Positions 26,929 to 35,636 of a stretch of 64,000 bases of DNA are shown here, piece after piece (the stretch's first letter is position 1; every line of letters starts with the position of its first letter). The DNA comes from an uncultured Chloroflexales bacterium (GTDB lineage: Bacteria > Chloroflexota > Chloroflexia > Chloroflexales > Chloroflexaceae): NCBI GenBank assembly GCA_937918935.1, contig CAKZSI010000057.1:1-64000 (forward strand), written 5' to 3'. The notes under the pieces are model-generated. The model searched no databases. It was given only the letters and a program-made list of their open reading frames with translations, and was not told the origin of the DNA. The position numbers and the translations under genes are program-made.

Positions 26929-27633
26929 ATGACGACGCCTCTCATTCGCGCCATCGCCCTCGCCCGCCGCTACCAGATGGGCAAAACCTCGGTTGATGCG
27001 CTGCGCGGCGTTGATCTCGAAGTGGCCCCCGGCGAGTTCGTCGCTCTGGTTGGCCCCAGCGGCAGTGGCAAGAGCACCCTGCTCCACCTGATCGGCGGCC
27101 TGGTGCGGCCCACCGGCGGCGAGGTCTGGGTCAACGGCATGGAACTGGGCCGCAGCAGCGATCGTGAACTGGTACGCTACCGCCGCGACATGCTCGGCTT
27201 CGTGTTCCAGAGTTTCAACCTGCTGCCCATCAAGACCGCCTGGGAGAACGTCGCGGTTCCTTTGATGCTCGCCGGCGTGCCCCTTGAGCGCCGCCGGGCG
27301 CGGGCCCTGGCCCTGCTGGAGCAACTCGGTCTCGGCCAGCGTGCCAATCACCGTCCCACCGAGTTGAGCGGCGGAGAGCAACAACGGGTCGCCATCGCCC
27401 GCGCCCTGGCCAACCAGCCGCGCCTGATCCTGGCCGATGAACCCACCGGCAACCTCGACAGCCGCACAGGAGGTGAGATTATGGCCCTGCTGCGGCGCCT
27501 GGTGCGTGACGAGGGCCTGACCCTGCTCCTCGTCACCCACGATATGAGCGTCGCTCGCTATGCCGACCGCATCGTCCATCTGCGTGACGGGGCGGTGCAG
27601 TTCGTGGAGACAATGGAAGCCACAACGTTGTAG
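26929..27633 (+). CDS. ABC transporter ATPase, LolD/MacB class
   Basis: A 234-aa ATPase of the family that works with FtsX-like permeases to extract lipoproteins, export peptides or antibiotics. Walker [11 protein letters not shown]-loop [10 protein letters not shown], signature [15 protein letters not shown], Walker [14 protein letters not shown] and H-loop LVTHD are all intact. No permease gene is adjacent, which is unusual for this class. The start lacks a clear ribosome-binding site. The HAD gene follows after 9 bases. Confidence 0.92.
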   Translation: MTTPLIRAIALARRYQMGKTSVDALRGVDLEVAPGEFVALVGPSGSGKSTLLHLIGGLVRPTGGEVWVNGMELGRSSDRELVRYRRDMLGFVFQSFNLLPIKTAWENVAVPLMLAGVPLERRRARALALLEQLGLGQRANHRPTELSGGEQQRVAIARALANQPRLILADEPTGNLDSRTGGEIMALLRRLVRDEGLTLLLVTHDMSVARYADRIVHLRDGAVQFVETMEATTL

Positions 27634-27642
27634 ATTGCCGAT

Positions 27643-28323
27643 ATGATACGCGCCCTGATTTTCGACTTCGATGGCCTGATCGTTGACACCGAAACCCCGG
27701 CCCTGGAGAGCTGGCGGCACATCTACGCCGAATACGGGTTTGAGCTCGGGTTGGAGGAGTGGTCGGCAGCGCTGGGCACGCGCCGTGGGTTCGACGCCCT
27801 GGAGCACCTGGTGGGCCTGGTGGCGGCAAGCGACCCCGCGCGCGCTGCTGCGTTGCGCGCCGAGGGCGCGGCCATCCGCGTGCGCCGGCAGGCCCTCAAG
27901 GAATCCCTGGGGTCCGCCCAGGGCCTGTTGCCCGGCGTCACCGCTGTGCTCGACGAAGCCGAGGCGCTGGGGTTGCCCTGTGCGGTGGCTTCCAGCAGCG
28001 ACTATCACTGGGTCGGGGGGTGGCTGGAGCGGCTGGGCATCGCCCGGCGTTTCGCATGCATCCGCACTGCCGACGACGTGACGCACACCAGGCCGGACCC
28101 GGAGTTGTTTCTCTCTGCCGCCGCGGGGTTGGGGTTACCGCCAGCAGCCTGCCTGGTACTGGAGGACTCAGCCAACGGCATTCTGGCCGCCCGGGCCGCC
28201 GGCTGTCCGGTAGTGGCCGTACCAGGCCCCCTCACACGCCAACTGCCCCTGCCACCCGCCGATCTGACCCTGCCCTCCCTTGCCGCCATGCCCCTGACGG
28301 AGATCCTGGGGGCCTTTCGCTAG
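27643..28323 (+). CDS. HAD hydrolase, beta-phosphoglucomutase-like
   Basis: A 226-aa haloacid-dehalogenase-type phosphatase or phosphomutase. Motif I is FDFDGLIVDTE (residues 5-15), the helical cap lies between about 17 and 85, motif II is CAVASSSDYHW, motif III lysine-region is RPDPELFLSAA and motif IV is VLEDSANGILAARAAG. The proximity to the ABC ATPase suggests co-transcription. The substrate is likely a sugar phosphate or similar small phosphate ester. Confidence 0.88.
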   Translation: MIRALIFDFDGLIVDTETPALESWRHIYAEYGFELGLEEWSAALGTRRGFDALEHLVGLVAASDPARAAALRAEGAAIRVRRQALKESLGSAQGLLPGVTAVLDEAEALGLPCAVASSSDYHWVGGWLERLGIARRFACIRTADDVTHTRPDPELFLSAAAGLGLPPAACLVLEDSANGILAARAAGCPVVAVPGPLTRQLPLPPADLTLPSLAAMPLTEILGAFR

Positions 28324-28407
28324 CAAAGCTCCTCCTGCGAAGGGCGCGGCAGACCAGGTCCTTCTCTCACTGTCGTCGCGTAGATCTGCCTCCCTCGGGA
28401 AAGGCTA

Positions 28408-28431
28408 CGGGGAGGGTAAAGACCCTCCCCG
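28408..28431. terminator. Perfect hairpin between convergent genes
   Basis: CGGGGAGGGT, a four-base AAAG loop and ACCCTCCCCG form a perfect 10-bp stem between the rightward HAD gene and the leftward respiratory operon. It could end transcripts from both sides although no long T-run is present. Confidence 0.6.
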
Positions 28432-28447
28432 CACCCGTTCGCCCATC

Positions 28448-28825
28448 TCACGGCAGCGGACCAGGGGGCGGGGGCCAGCCCCGCGCGAAATAGTCCGCCA
28501 TCGTAATAATGACCATAATCGCGAAGCCGATGAACGCCGCTGCGGCGTAGATTTGCGTGGCCCGCTCGCTGACCTTCACGTGCATAAAGAAGAGGATGAT
28601 CAGCGTCGTCTTGGCGATGGCAATGGCCATAGCGATCGCCACGCCGAGCAGCCGCGGCAGCGCGATCATCCCCTCGATCCACCAGGCCCCGACCGTGAGC
28701 GCCATCAGCACCATCAGCGCGGCAAACACCTTATAGTACGTCCCGCGGCTGATATGGGCGTGCGCGGCGTGCTCCGTATGCGCGTCGTGGGCGCCGTGAC
28801 TGGCGGTTGTGCTTGTCTTTGCCAT
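28448..28825 (-). CDS. Cytochrome c oxidase subunit IV (prokaryotic type)
   Basis: A 125-aa membrane protein at the end of the oxidase operon. After a His-rich N-terminus (about residues 1-25) come three hydrophobic helices, including LLGVAIAMAIAIAKTTLIILFFMHVKVS, which is the COX4_pro signature (K..LI..FFMH). It stabilises the CuB site in related oxidases. Its ATG overlaps the coxC stop by one base (TGATG), so translation is coupled. Confidence 0.88.
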   Translation of the reverse strand: MAKTSTTASHGAHDAHTEHAAHAHISRGTYYKVFAALMVLMALTVGAWWIEGMIALPRLLGVAIAMAIAIAKTTLIILFFMHVKVSERATQIYAAAAFIGFAIMVIITMADYFARGWPPPPGPLP

Positions 28826-29637
28826 CAGTGCACCAGATAAAACAGCGGGAACAGGAAGACCCAGATAATGTCGATCAAGTGCCAGTAGAGGCCCCCAACC
28901 TCGATGGGCGTGTAATAGGTTGGCGTAATCACCCCGCGCCAGGCGATAAAGGTCAAAATCGAGACGATGGTAAGCCCGATGACCATGTGCACGGCGTGCA
29001 GCCCGGTAGCGACGAAGTAGAGGAAGTAGAACAACTGGTAGGGCGAGCCAGGGCCGACCTGGGGCTGCGCATGGCCCGCCTCGGCCCCGTGGGTGGCGGC
29101 CTCGGCGCCGTGAGCCTGGGGGAAGATGAAGTTTCGCCCGGGCACCAGGCACTCCTTCTCCTCCAGCCGCGCGCCGCCGGTCACCCAGGCGACCGGGTTG
29201 GCCGCCCCGGCGCAGTGGGCGAACTTCTCGCTGTACTCGAAGCCCTTGATCACCAGGAAGGTCGCCCCTAGCAGGAGGGTGATTCCCAGCATCGTCAGCA
29301 GGCGTCGCCGGTTGCCCTCTTCGGCTGCGTTCACTGCCAGGGCCACTGTCAGCGAACTGACCAGCAGCACCACCGTGTTCACCGCGCCGAGCGGGGTGTT
29401 GAGGTGGTGCGCTGCCTCGGCCCACACCTCGGGAAAGGCCCAGCGGTAGACAATGTAGGCCATAAAGATCCCGCCAAACAGCATGATCTCGGTCACCAGG
29501 AAGACCCACATCCCCAGGGTGGCCGTCTCCTTTTGCTGTTGCGCGCTCTCGAAATGGTGCATCAGCTCGCGCCCATGGGCCTCGTGGCCGTGCTCATGGA
29601 CTGGCGCCGGTTTCGCAGTTGGTGTCGTCGTCGCCAA
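28825..29637 (-). CDS. coxC: Cytochrome c oxidase subunit III
   Basis: A 270-aa integral membrane subunit of a heme-copper oxidase. Seven helices are visible; diagnostic segments are WVFLVTEIMLFGGIFMAYIVYR, FYFLYFVATGLHAVHMVIGL and the final YWHLIDIIWVFLFPLFYLV. A loop of about 60 residues (about 130-185) containing two cysteines and several histidines is inserted between helices and would face outward. It lies between coxA and coxD in the leftward operon. Confidence 0.93.
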   Translation of the reverse strand: MATTTPTAKPAPVHEHGHEAHGRELMHHFESAQQQKETATLGMWVFLVTEIMLFGGIFMAYIVYRWAFPEVWAEAAHHLNTPLGAVNTVVLLVSSLTVALAVNAAEEGNRRRLLTMLGITLLLGATFLVIKGFEYSEKFAHCAGAANPVAWVTGGARLEEKECLVPGRNFIFPQAHGAEAATHGAEAGHAQPQVGPGSPYQLFYFLYFVATGLHAVHMVIGLTIVSILTFIAWRGVITPTYYTPIEVGGLYWHLIDIIWVFLFPLFYLVH

Positions 29638-29682
29638 GGTGCGCTCCTCTACCTGCGGCAGTTCACCGCTGTCACCTCTTAT

Positions 29683-31341
29683 TTACAACGGGCTTCCCGG
29701 TCGCCATTCGGCTGCGTCGCGGGCGGCGGCCTCGGGCGGATAGGCGTAGGCTTCGGTGGTTACCACAGGGATGGACTCGAAATTGTGGGTCGGCGGCGGC
29801 GAGGTGGTTTTCCACTCCAGGCCCGTGGCGTCCCACGGATTATCGCCAGCGATCCGTCCGGTTTTCAACGAGAGCATCAGATAAATGATCGGAATGATGA
29901 ACCCCACTGCCAGCACCGTGGCCCCGGCGGAGGACAGCACGTGCAGGATCTGGAACTCCTCGGGGTAGACGTGGTAGCGGCGCGGCATGCCCAGGTAGCC
30001 CAGCACGAACTGGGGGAAGAAAGTCATGTTAAAGCCGACGAAGATGATCAGCGCCGAGATGCCGCCCCAGATCTCATTGTACATCCTGCCGGTCATCTTC
30101 GGCCACCAGAAATGGATGCCGCCCAGGTAGGCCATAATCGTGCCGCCGACCATCACATAGTGGAAGTGGGCCACCACGAAGTAGGTGTCGGTCACGTGAA
30201 TATCAATCGCCACCACGCCAAGGAAGATCCCCGTCAGGCCGCCGATCACGAACAGGCCGATAAAACCCAGGGCGTAGAGCATCGGCGTCCGATAGCTAAT
30301 CGAACCCTTGTAGAGCGTCGCCGTCCAGTTGAACACCTTGATCGCCGACGGAATGGCGATCAGCATGGTGATGAAGGAGAAGACCAGGCTGGAGTACACC
30401 GACTGGCTGCTCACGAACATGTGGTGGCCCCAGACCAGGAAGCCCAGGATGGCGATGGCCATGCTCGAGAAGGCGATAAACTCGTAGCCGAAGATGCGCT
30501 TGCGTGAGAAAGTCGAGATCAGTTCAGAGATCACCCCGAAGGCCGGGAGGATCATAATGTACACCGCCGGGTGGCTGTAGAACCAGAAGAGGTGCTGGAA
30601 GAGCAGCGGGTCGCCGCCCAGGGCCGGGTCGAAGATGCCCACTCCCCACAGGCGCTCGATGGCCACCAGCAGCAGGGCGATGCCCACCACTGGCGTGGCC
30701 AGCACGATCACCAGGCTGGTGGCGTACATCGCCCAGACGAACAGCGGCAGCCGGAACCAGGTCAACCCCGGTGCGCGCATCTTGTGCGTCGTGGCAATGA
30801 AGTTCACTGCTGTGGCAATCGACGAGAAGCCCATAATGAAGGCCCCGGTGATGGTCAGGATGACGTTGGAGTTCGAATAGGTGGAACTGAAGGGCGTGTA
30901 GAACGTCCAGCCGGTATCTACGCCGCCCAGCACCGCCGCGCTGAGGGCGAAGATGCCGCCGAACATGTACAGGTACCAGCTCAACAGGTTCAGCCGGGGA
31001 AAGGCCAGGTCGCGCGCGCCGAGCATCAGCGGCATGAGGAAGTTCCCCAGCACTGCCGGGATGGCCGGGATGAGGAAGAAGAAGATCATGATCACGCCGT
31101 GGAGCGTGAACATGCGGTTGTACACGTCCGACGACATCAAGTCGCCCTGGGGGGTGATCAGTTCGATGCGCACGAAGGTGGCCGCCAGCCCCCCCAGCAG
31201 GAAGAAGAAGTTGATGGCAAGCAAGTAGAGAATGGCGATGCGTTTATGGTCAACCGTAAACAGCCACGACCTGATCCACTCCCCAAGGTCCGGGGTGTCG
31301 TCGTGCAGATAGCCGCGCTGTGGAAGGGCTGTCGTCGCCAT
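29683..31341 (-). CDS. coxA: Cytochrome c oxidase subunit I (A2-type heme-copper oxidase)
   Basis: Catalytic subunit (552 aa) reducing O2 to water at the heme-CuB site and pumping protons. Heme ligand H81 is in FTLHG; CuB ligand H257 and cross-linked Y261 are in FYSHPAVYI; further CuB ligands are the WGHHMF pair (H306, H307); the last heme ligands are in VAHFHYVM. The D-channel glutamate of classical A1 enzymes is missing and replaced by the YS pair Y255-S256, which marks the A2 subfamily (as in Thermus and Rhodothermus caa3). The ATG at 31341 is four bases after the coxB stop. Confidence 0.95.
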   Translation of the reverse strand: MATTALPQRGYLHDDTPDLGEWIRSWLFTVDHKRIAILYLLAINFFFLLGGLAATFVRIELITPQGDLMSSDVYNRMFTLHGVIMIFFFLIPAIPAVLGNFLMPLMLGARDLAFPRLNLLSWYLYMFGGIFALSAAVLGGVDTGWTFYTPFSSTYSNSNVILTITGAFIMGFSSIATAVNFIATTHKMRAPGLTWFRLPLFVWAMYATSLVIVLATPVVGIALLLVAIERLWGVGIFDPALGGDPLLFQHLFWFYSHPAVYIMILPAFGVISELISTFSRKRIFGYEFIAFSSMAIAILGFLVWGHHMFVSSQSVYSSLVFSFITMLIAIPSAIKVFNWTATLYKGSISYRTPMLYALGFIGLFVIGGLTGIFLGVVAIDIHVTDTYFVVAHFHYVMVGGTIMAYLGGIHFWWPKMTGRMYNEIWGGISALIIFVGFNMTFFPQFVLGYLGMPRRYHVYPEEFQILHVLSSAGATVLAVGFIIPIIYLMLSLKTGRIAGDNPWDATGLEWKTTSPPPTHNFESIPVVTTEAYAYPPEAAARDAAEWRPGSPL

Positions 31342-31345
31342 GGCT

Positions 31346-32734
31346 TCAGTCCCCCAGTGATTTGATGTATTCGACCAGTTGCCGCACCTGGTCATCGCTG
31401 ATCTGGTTGCCATAGACCGGCATCACCGGCTGGTAGCCTTCGACCACTTTCGCTGCCGCGTTGCGGATCGACTCGATCAGATAGGCTTCGTCGGCGGTGA
31501 CGACACTGCCGTCGGCCAGGCGCACCTCGCTATTGTACAACTTCTCTAGCGCTGGACCGATCCCTGCGCCGTCGCTGCGATGGCAGCCGGCACAGCCCAG
31601 GTTGGTAAAGACCTGTTTGCCCTGCGCTGCCAGGGCCGCGTCGAAGGACGGCGTTGCGCCGCCGCCCGTGGCGCCTCCGCTCGTCCCGGACGTCGAAGTG
31701 CCGCTTCCGCTGCTGGCGCCGCCGCTCATCGCGCCGGTTCCGCCATCGGACAGCGACTTGATGTAGGCGATCAACTGGTTAATCTGATCCTCACCGAGTT
31801 GACCGGCGTATGAAGGCATCACATTCTGATAGCCTGCAACGATCTGCGCGCCGGGATTAAGGATCGATGTCCGCAGGTAGTTCTCGTCGGCGGTGATCAC
31901 CGAACCATCGCTCATGCGCTCCTGGGAACCGTACAGCCCCTGGAGGCTGGGGCCAATCCCTGCCCCATCCATACGGTGGCACCCGGCGCAGCCAAGGCTG
32001 GTGAAGAGTTGCTCGCCAACCAGCGCCATCGGGTCGCCCTGGGCAGGAACCAGGACCGGCGGCGCCGCGGCCACCCCACTGCTGCCATCCGGCAGAATCA
32101 CTTCGCCTGGCGTCACCAGCCAGCGCTCGTAGTCGGCCATACTGAGGGCCACTACCCGGCCCACCATCAGCGAATGCTCGGTGCCGCAGTACTCGGCGCA
32201 GAACAGGTGATACTCCCCCGGACGGGTGGCCTCGAACCACATTGACGTGTAACGCCCCGGCAGCACGTCCTGCTTGACCCGAAAGGAGGGAAGGTAGAAG
32301 CTGTGAATCACGTCCTGCGAGGTCATAATCAGCCGCACCGGACGGTTGATCGGCACGTGCAACTCGTTGTTCTCCCGCTTGCCGTTGGGGTGTTGCACGT
32401 GCCACATCCACTGCTTGCCGATGACGTACACCTCAAGCGTTTGTTTCGGGGGGGTGCGGATATGCACGTACAGGAATGCGCCCCAGAAGAATACGCCCAT
32501 CACCAGCAGCAGCGGGATCCCTGACCAGGTCAATTCGAGGGCCAGGTTGGAGTGGACCTGGTTCATGCGGTCTACGGCCTTGTTGCTGCGATGGTAGCGT
32601 ACCATCAGAAAGAGAATGATGAAGGGCAGGACGCCGCCAAAGAGCAGGCTCAGGCCGATCAGCACCGCATAGAGGGTGTCAACCTGACCGGCGAAACTCG
32701 ATGCCTGATCGGGGAACAGAGGAAAGTTGCGCAT
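31346..32734 (-). CDS. coxB: Cytochrome c oxidase subunit II with two fused cytochrome c domains
   Basis: A 462-aa caa3-type subunit II. Two N-terminal helices (residues about 20-45 and 70-92) are followed by the CuA domain with ligands H144, C179, C183, H187 and M190 ([13 protein letters not shown]). Then come two cytochrome c domains: heme site [11 protein letters not shown] at 249-259 with M306 as likely axial ligand, a Gly/Ser/Thr linker (331-360), and heme site [11 protein letters not shown] at 381-391 with M439. The two domains share most residues, so they arose by internal duplication; most caa3 enzymes have one. It would take electrons from the complex III-type proteins encoded upstream. 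Confidence 0.94.
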   Translation of the reverse strand: MRNFPLFPDQASSFAGQVDTLYAVLIGLSLLFGGVLPFIILFLMVRYHRSNKAVDRMNQVHSNLALELTWSGIPLLLVMGVFFWGAFLYVHIRTPPKQTLEVYVIGKQWMWHVQHPNGKRENNELHVPINRPVRLIMTSQDVIHSFYLPSFRVKQDVLPGRYTSMWFEATRPGEYHLFCAEYCGTEHSLMVGRVVALSMADYERWLVTPGEVILPDGSSGVAAAPPVLVPAQGDPMALVGEQLFTSLGCAGCHRMDGAGIGPSLQGLYGSQERMSDGSVITADENYLRTSILNPGAQIVAGYQNVMPSYAGQLGEDQINQLIAYIKSLSDGGTGAMSGGASSGSGTSTSGTSGGATGGGATPSFDAALAAQGKQVFTNLGCAGCHRSDGAGIGPALEKLYNSEVRLADGSVVTADEAYLIESIRNAAAKVVEGYQPVMPVYGNQISDDQVRQLVEYIKSLGD

Positions 32735-32783
32735 ACAGCATCCTATCCGGGGCGCGCCGCGCCCGCGATCCCGTCAATGGGTC

Positions 32784-33623
32784 TTACCCCGAAGCGGCCA
32801 CCGGGCCAGGCGGCGCGCCAGGGGCGCCCGGGCGGCCCGAGCCGCGGCTCAGCAGGTACAACGACGCCAGCAGAATGATGACCGTAAGAATACCCCCTAC
32901 CCGCACCAGGGTCAGCACCAGGCCCGTATACGTGCCGGTCGCCGGGTCGAACTGGTAGCACAGCAGGAGCAACTGGTCCACCGGCGTGCCGATCTTGTTG
33001 CCCGAAGCCTCGACGATCCCCAGGCGCACATCGCTGGGGTTGAACTCGATACCGTAGAAGTAGCGCGCCAGGCGTCCCTCGGGCGTGAGCACCAGGATGC
33101 CCGCGGCGTGGGCGTACTGGTCGATCCGTTCGTCGTAGAAGTATTTGAAGCCTACCGCCTCAGCCAGGCTGGTAATGCTGTCCTGCGGGCCGGTGAGGAA
33201 GTGCCAGCCGGCCTTGCCTTCGGGCCGGTTATAGCGCGAGACCACCGCCGCACGGGTATTGGCCGCGTTCATCGGCGCCTCGCGGGGGTCAATGCTCACG
33301 TTGACCACCTGGAAGTCGCTCCCCACTGTAAGCCGCACCTCGTTCAGCGCCTCGACCAGACCGTTGCGCACCAGCGAGCAGAGCATCGGGCATTCGTAGT
33401 AGCCCAGGGTGAGCACCACCGGCTGCGCGCCGAAGTAATCGCCCAGGCGCACCGCGCGGCCCTCTTCGTTGACGAAGGGCAGATCCAGGGGGACCTGCGC
33501 GCCCAGCCGTTGTTCGAAGGAGACATTCGCCAGCGGATCTGTCCCGCTCTGCGCGAACGCCTCCCCCGGCGCCGCCAGGAGAACCATCAGCAGAAAACCG
33601 GATAACCAGCGCGTGATTGACAT
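32784..33623 (-). CDS. SCO1/SenC-type copper chaperone
   Basis: A 279-aa membrane-anchored thioredoxin-fold protein that delivers copper to the CuA site of the oxidase. A signal peptide (residues 1-25) leads into the fold; the metal site is YYECPMLCSLV (CxxxC, about residues 92-102) with the distant histidine in DQYAHAAG (about 187). A C-terminal helix (VGGILTVIILLASLYLL) anchors it. The position just before coxB fits this role. Confidence 0.93.
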   Translation of the reverse strand: MSITRWLSGFLLMVLLAAPGEAFAQSGTDPLANVSFEQRLGAQVPLDLPFVNEEGRAVRLGDYFGAQPVVLTLGYYECPMLCSLVRNGLVEALNEVRLTVGSDFQVVNVSIDPREAPMNAANTRAAVVSRYNRPEGKAGWHFLTGPQDSITSLAEAVGFKYFYDERIDQYAHAAGILVLTPEGRLARYFYGIEFNPSDVRLGIVEASGNKIGTPVDQLLLLCYQFDPATGTYTGLVLTLVRVGGILTVIILLASLYLLSRGSGRPGAPGAPPGPVAASG

Positions 33624-33626
33624 CGT

Positions 33627-34031
33627 TTATTCCTCGAAGGGACGCACGCCCTGGTCCAGCAACAGTTGCATAGCCCGCTCGATCGGCACATGGGCGATCC
33701 CCTGGCGCTGGTTGACCCAGCCATACGACTCCAGGCGCTCGGTCGCCTCGCGCACGATCCGCTCGCCATCCACGTTCGGATCGGCCTCGATCCGCGGCCC
33801 TGGTGGGGCCTGCGGCGAATTCACGTCCACTGCCTGGCTCGTGTCGCGCACCTGCGTGCCCGGAATGGTAACCAGGACCACCCCCACCAGGTACGCGAAG
33901 ATGAGCAACCCGAAGATGCCGATGACAAAGATCCAGATCGGGCGCAACGAGGGGATGTCCGCCAGTTCATAGCCTGCCGATACGCTCTCGGCGGCGGCGC
34001 CTGGCACTGGTTCGTGACCGTGATGAGCCAT
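33627..34031 (-). CDS. Small single-pass membrane protein of the oxidase/ACIII operon
   Basis: A 134-aa protein with one helix (IFVIGIFGLLIFAYLVGVVLV, about residues 33-54) and an exposed C-terminal part containing RLESYGWVNQRQGIAHVPIERAMQLLL. The latter motif is common in small proteins encoded next to SCO and oxidase genes in many bacteria; whether it is the ActG subunit of alternative complex III I cannot confirm. It starts 4 bases before the SCO gene in the direction of transcription. Confidence 0.75.
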   Translation of the reverse strand: MAHHGHEPVPGAAAESVSAGYELADIPSLRPIWIFVIGIFGLLIFAYLVGVVLVTIPGTQVRDTSQAVDVNSPQAPPGPRIEADPNVDGERIVREATERLESYGWVNQRQGIAHVPIERAMQLLLDQGVRPFEE

Positions 34032-34275
34032 GCGGTGCGTCCCTCTAGTGAGATTTTAGATTACGGATTTTAGATTTGGAGCCTGTTCGGATAACCTGAT
34101 TGGCTGATCCCTTGTCTGAGAGAGCGCAGCCCTCCCAGCCCCCCCGCGGAGGGACGAGGGGAAACCCGGTTTCCCCTCCTTGTCTGTTCCTTGTATCCGC
34201 ATCAGCGATGACAGACAATGGCAGGGCGAACAGGTCAGACTGACCGGCGCGCCTTGTCTGTTCCTTGTATCCGCA
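34032..34275. repeat. Intra-operon gap with family C/D palindromes and one copy of a 40-bp repeat
   Basis: Between actA and the small membrane gene lie a family D hairpin (about 34118-34138), a family C palindrome (34157-34176) and the first copy (34178-34217) of a 40-bp perfect direct repeat whose second copy (34252-34291) includes the last codons of actA. The repeat period is 74 bases. Confidence 0.7.
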
Positions 34276-34938
34276 TCAGCGATGACAGACATAACAGTTC
34301 GTCAGGCGCCCGTCGGTCGGGATCTGGTACGCTTCTACCAGGCGCACCCGCTCTTCCAGCGGCAGCGAGAGCGGATCGAAGGCCATGTTGAAAACCTCGT
34401 CGCGCGGGCGCACGTTATCTTCGGGGTTGCGGTGGCAGCCCAGGCACCAGCCCATAAAGAGCGGCTGGGCTTTGGCGGCCAGGTGCTGCTGGTCAATACG
34501 CCCGTGGCACGAAGAGCAGCCAATGCCCTTGGCGACATGGACGCTGTGGTTGAAGTAGACAAAACCGGGCAGGTCGTAGATCCGCCGCCAGAGAATGGGA
34601 TCTCCGGTGCGGTAGCTGTCGCGCACCGGCTGCAACAGGGGGCTGTTCGTCCACACCTGTGAGTGGCAGGACATACAGGTGTCCGTTGAGGGATATCCCG
34701 CATGGGCGGCGCGCTCGACCGTCGCGTGGCAGTAGCGGCAATCAATCTTCAACTGGTCCACGTGGTGCTTGTGGCTGAACGGCACCGGCTGGGCTTTGGG
34801 TACCCCCACGTCGGTGTACCAGGGAGAGAGGTACAGCCCGACCATGGCGGCCACAATCCCGCCGATCAGCGCCACCAGGCCAATCGTGCTCACCCAGACG
34901 ATCGCGTTGGCGTTGCGCGGGAAGATCTGTGCAGACAT
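34276..34938 (-). CDS. actA: Alternative complex III pentaheme cytochrome subunit (ActA)
   Basis: A 220-aa membrane-anchored multiheme cytochrome. An N-terminal helix (about residues 10-35) is followed by five CxxCH heme sites: CRYCH, CMSCH, CSSCH, CLGCH and CYVCH, the last just two codons before the stop. Pentaheme composition and this neighbourhood identify ActA, which passes electrons within alternative complex III (quinol:electron acceptor oxidoreductase). The fifth heme motif lies inside a 40-bp sequence that is duplicated directly downstream. Confidence 0.92.
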   Translation of the reverse strand: MSAQIFPRNANAIVWVSTIGLVALIGGIVAAMVGLYLSPWYTDVGVPKAQPVPFSHKHHVDQLKIDCRYCHATVERAAHAGYPSTDTCMSCHSQVWTNSPLLQPVRDSYRTGDPILWRRIYDLPGFVYFNHSVHVAKGIGCSSCHGRIDQQHLAAKAQPLFMGWCLGCHRNPEDNVRPRDEVFNMAFDPLSLPLEERVRLVEAYQIPTDGRLTNCYVCHR

Positions 34939-35024
34939 GGGCTAACTCTCTAGATGGCGGATTTTGGATTGGCGACGGGACGCGACATCGTCAGGATAAA
35001 ACCGGCTGTGTGACCGTTCTGGCT

Positions 35025-35621
35025 TTACTGTGCCCCCAACTGTTGCCGTTCCTCGGCGGTCAGATCGTTTACATCCGCGTACTGGCTCAACTGCAGCGCC
35101 CGCACATAGGCGGCCACGGCCCAGCGATCCTCGGGCGGGATACGCGCGGCGTAGCTGTACATGCGGTTGATACCGTTGGTGATCACGTCGAAAAAGTAGC
35201 CGATTGCCACCGTGCGCAGCCGATCCTGGTGCAGGCTGGGCACCTGCAGGGGCCCGCGGTAGGCGATGACGCCGTTGCCGTCGCCGGTCAGGCCGTGGCA
35301 GGGCGCGCAGTAGGCGTTGTAGCGCGTGCGCCCGTGCTCGAGCAGTTCGGCGGTCAGCTCCATCGGCAGTTCGGTTGCCAGTTCGCCATTCACCTTCCCG
35401 GTCAGCAGCGGCGAGTCGGGGTCGAAGCTGCCCATCGCCACGGTGTTCTCTACCGGGGGACGCATAGCCCGCTGGTCACTGAAGAAGGCGCTGGTCTGGT
35501 TGGGCTTGTAGCGGGGCTGGTCGTACATATCAACGTGGCAGGCGACCAGCAGCAGGCACAGGGGCAACCAGGCCATCCGCGCCACCCGCGAGCCGATCCA
35601 CATGCGAGAAGGTTGTGCCAT
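35025..35621 (-). CDS. actE: Alternative complex III monoheme cytochrome subunit (ActE)
   Basis: A 198-aa lipoprotein cytochrome c. The signal peptide ends in lipobox LLLVAC (about residue 28). The single heme site is YCAPCHGLTGDGNG (about residues 102-115), and a methionine in INRMYSYAARI is a likely axial ligand. This matches ActE, the monoheme subunit of alternative complex III. It lies between actB and actA. Confidence 0.88.
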   Translation of the reverse strand: MAQPSRMWIGSRVARMAWLPLCLLLVACHVDMYDQPRYKPNQTSAFFSDQRAMRPPVENTVAMGSFDPDSPLLTGKVNGELATELPMELTAELLEHGRTRYNAYCAPCHGLTGDGNGVIAYRGPLQVPSLHQDRLRTVAIGYFFDVITNGINRMYSYAARIPPEDRWAVAAYVRALQLSQYADVNDLTAEERQQLGAQ

Positions 35622-35636
35622 GGCTGCACTTTCCAG

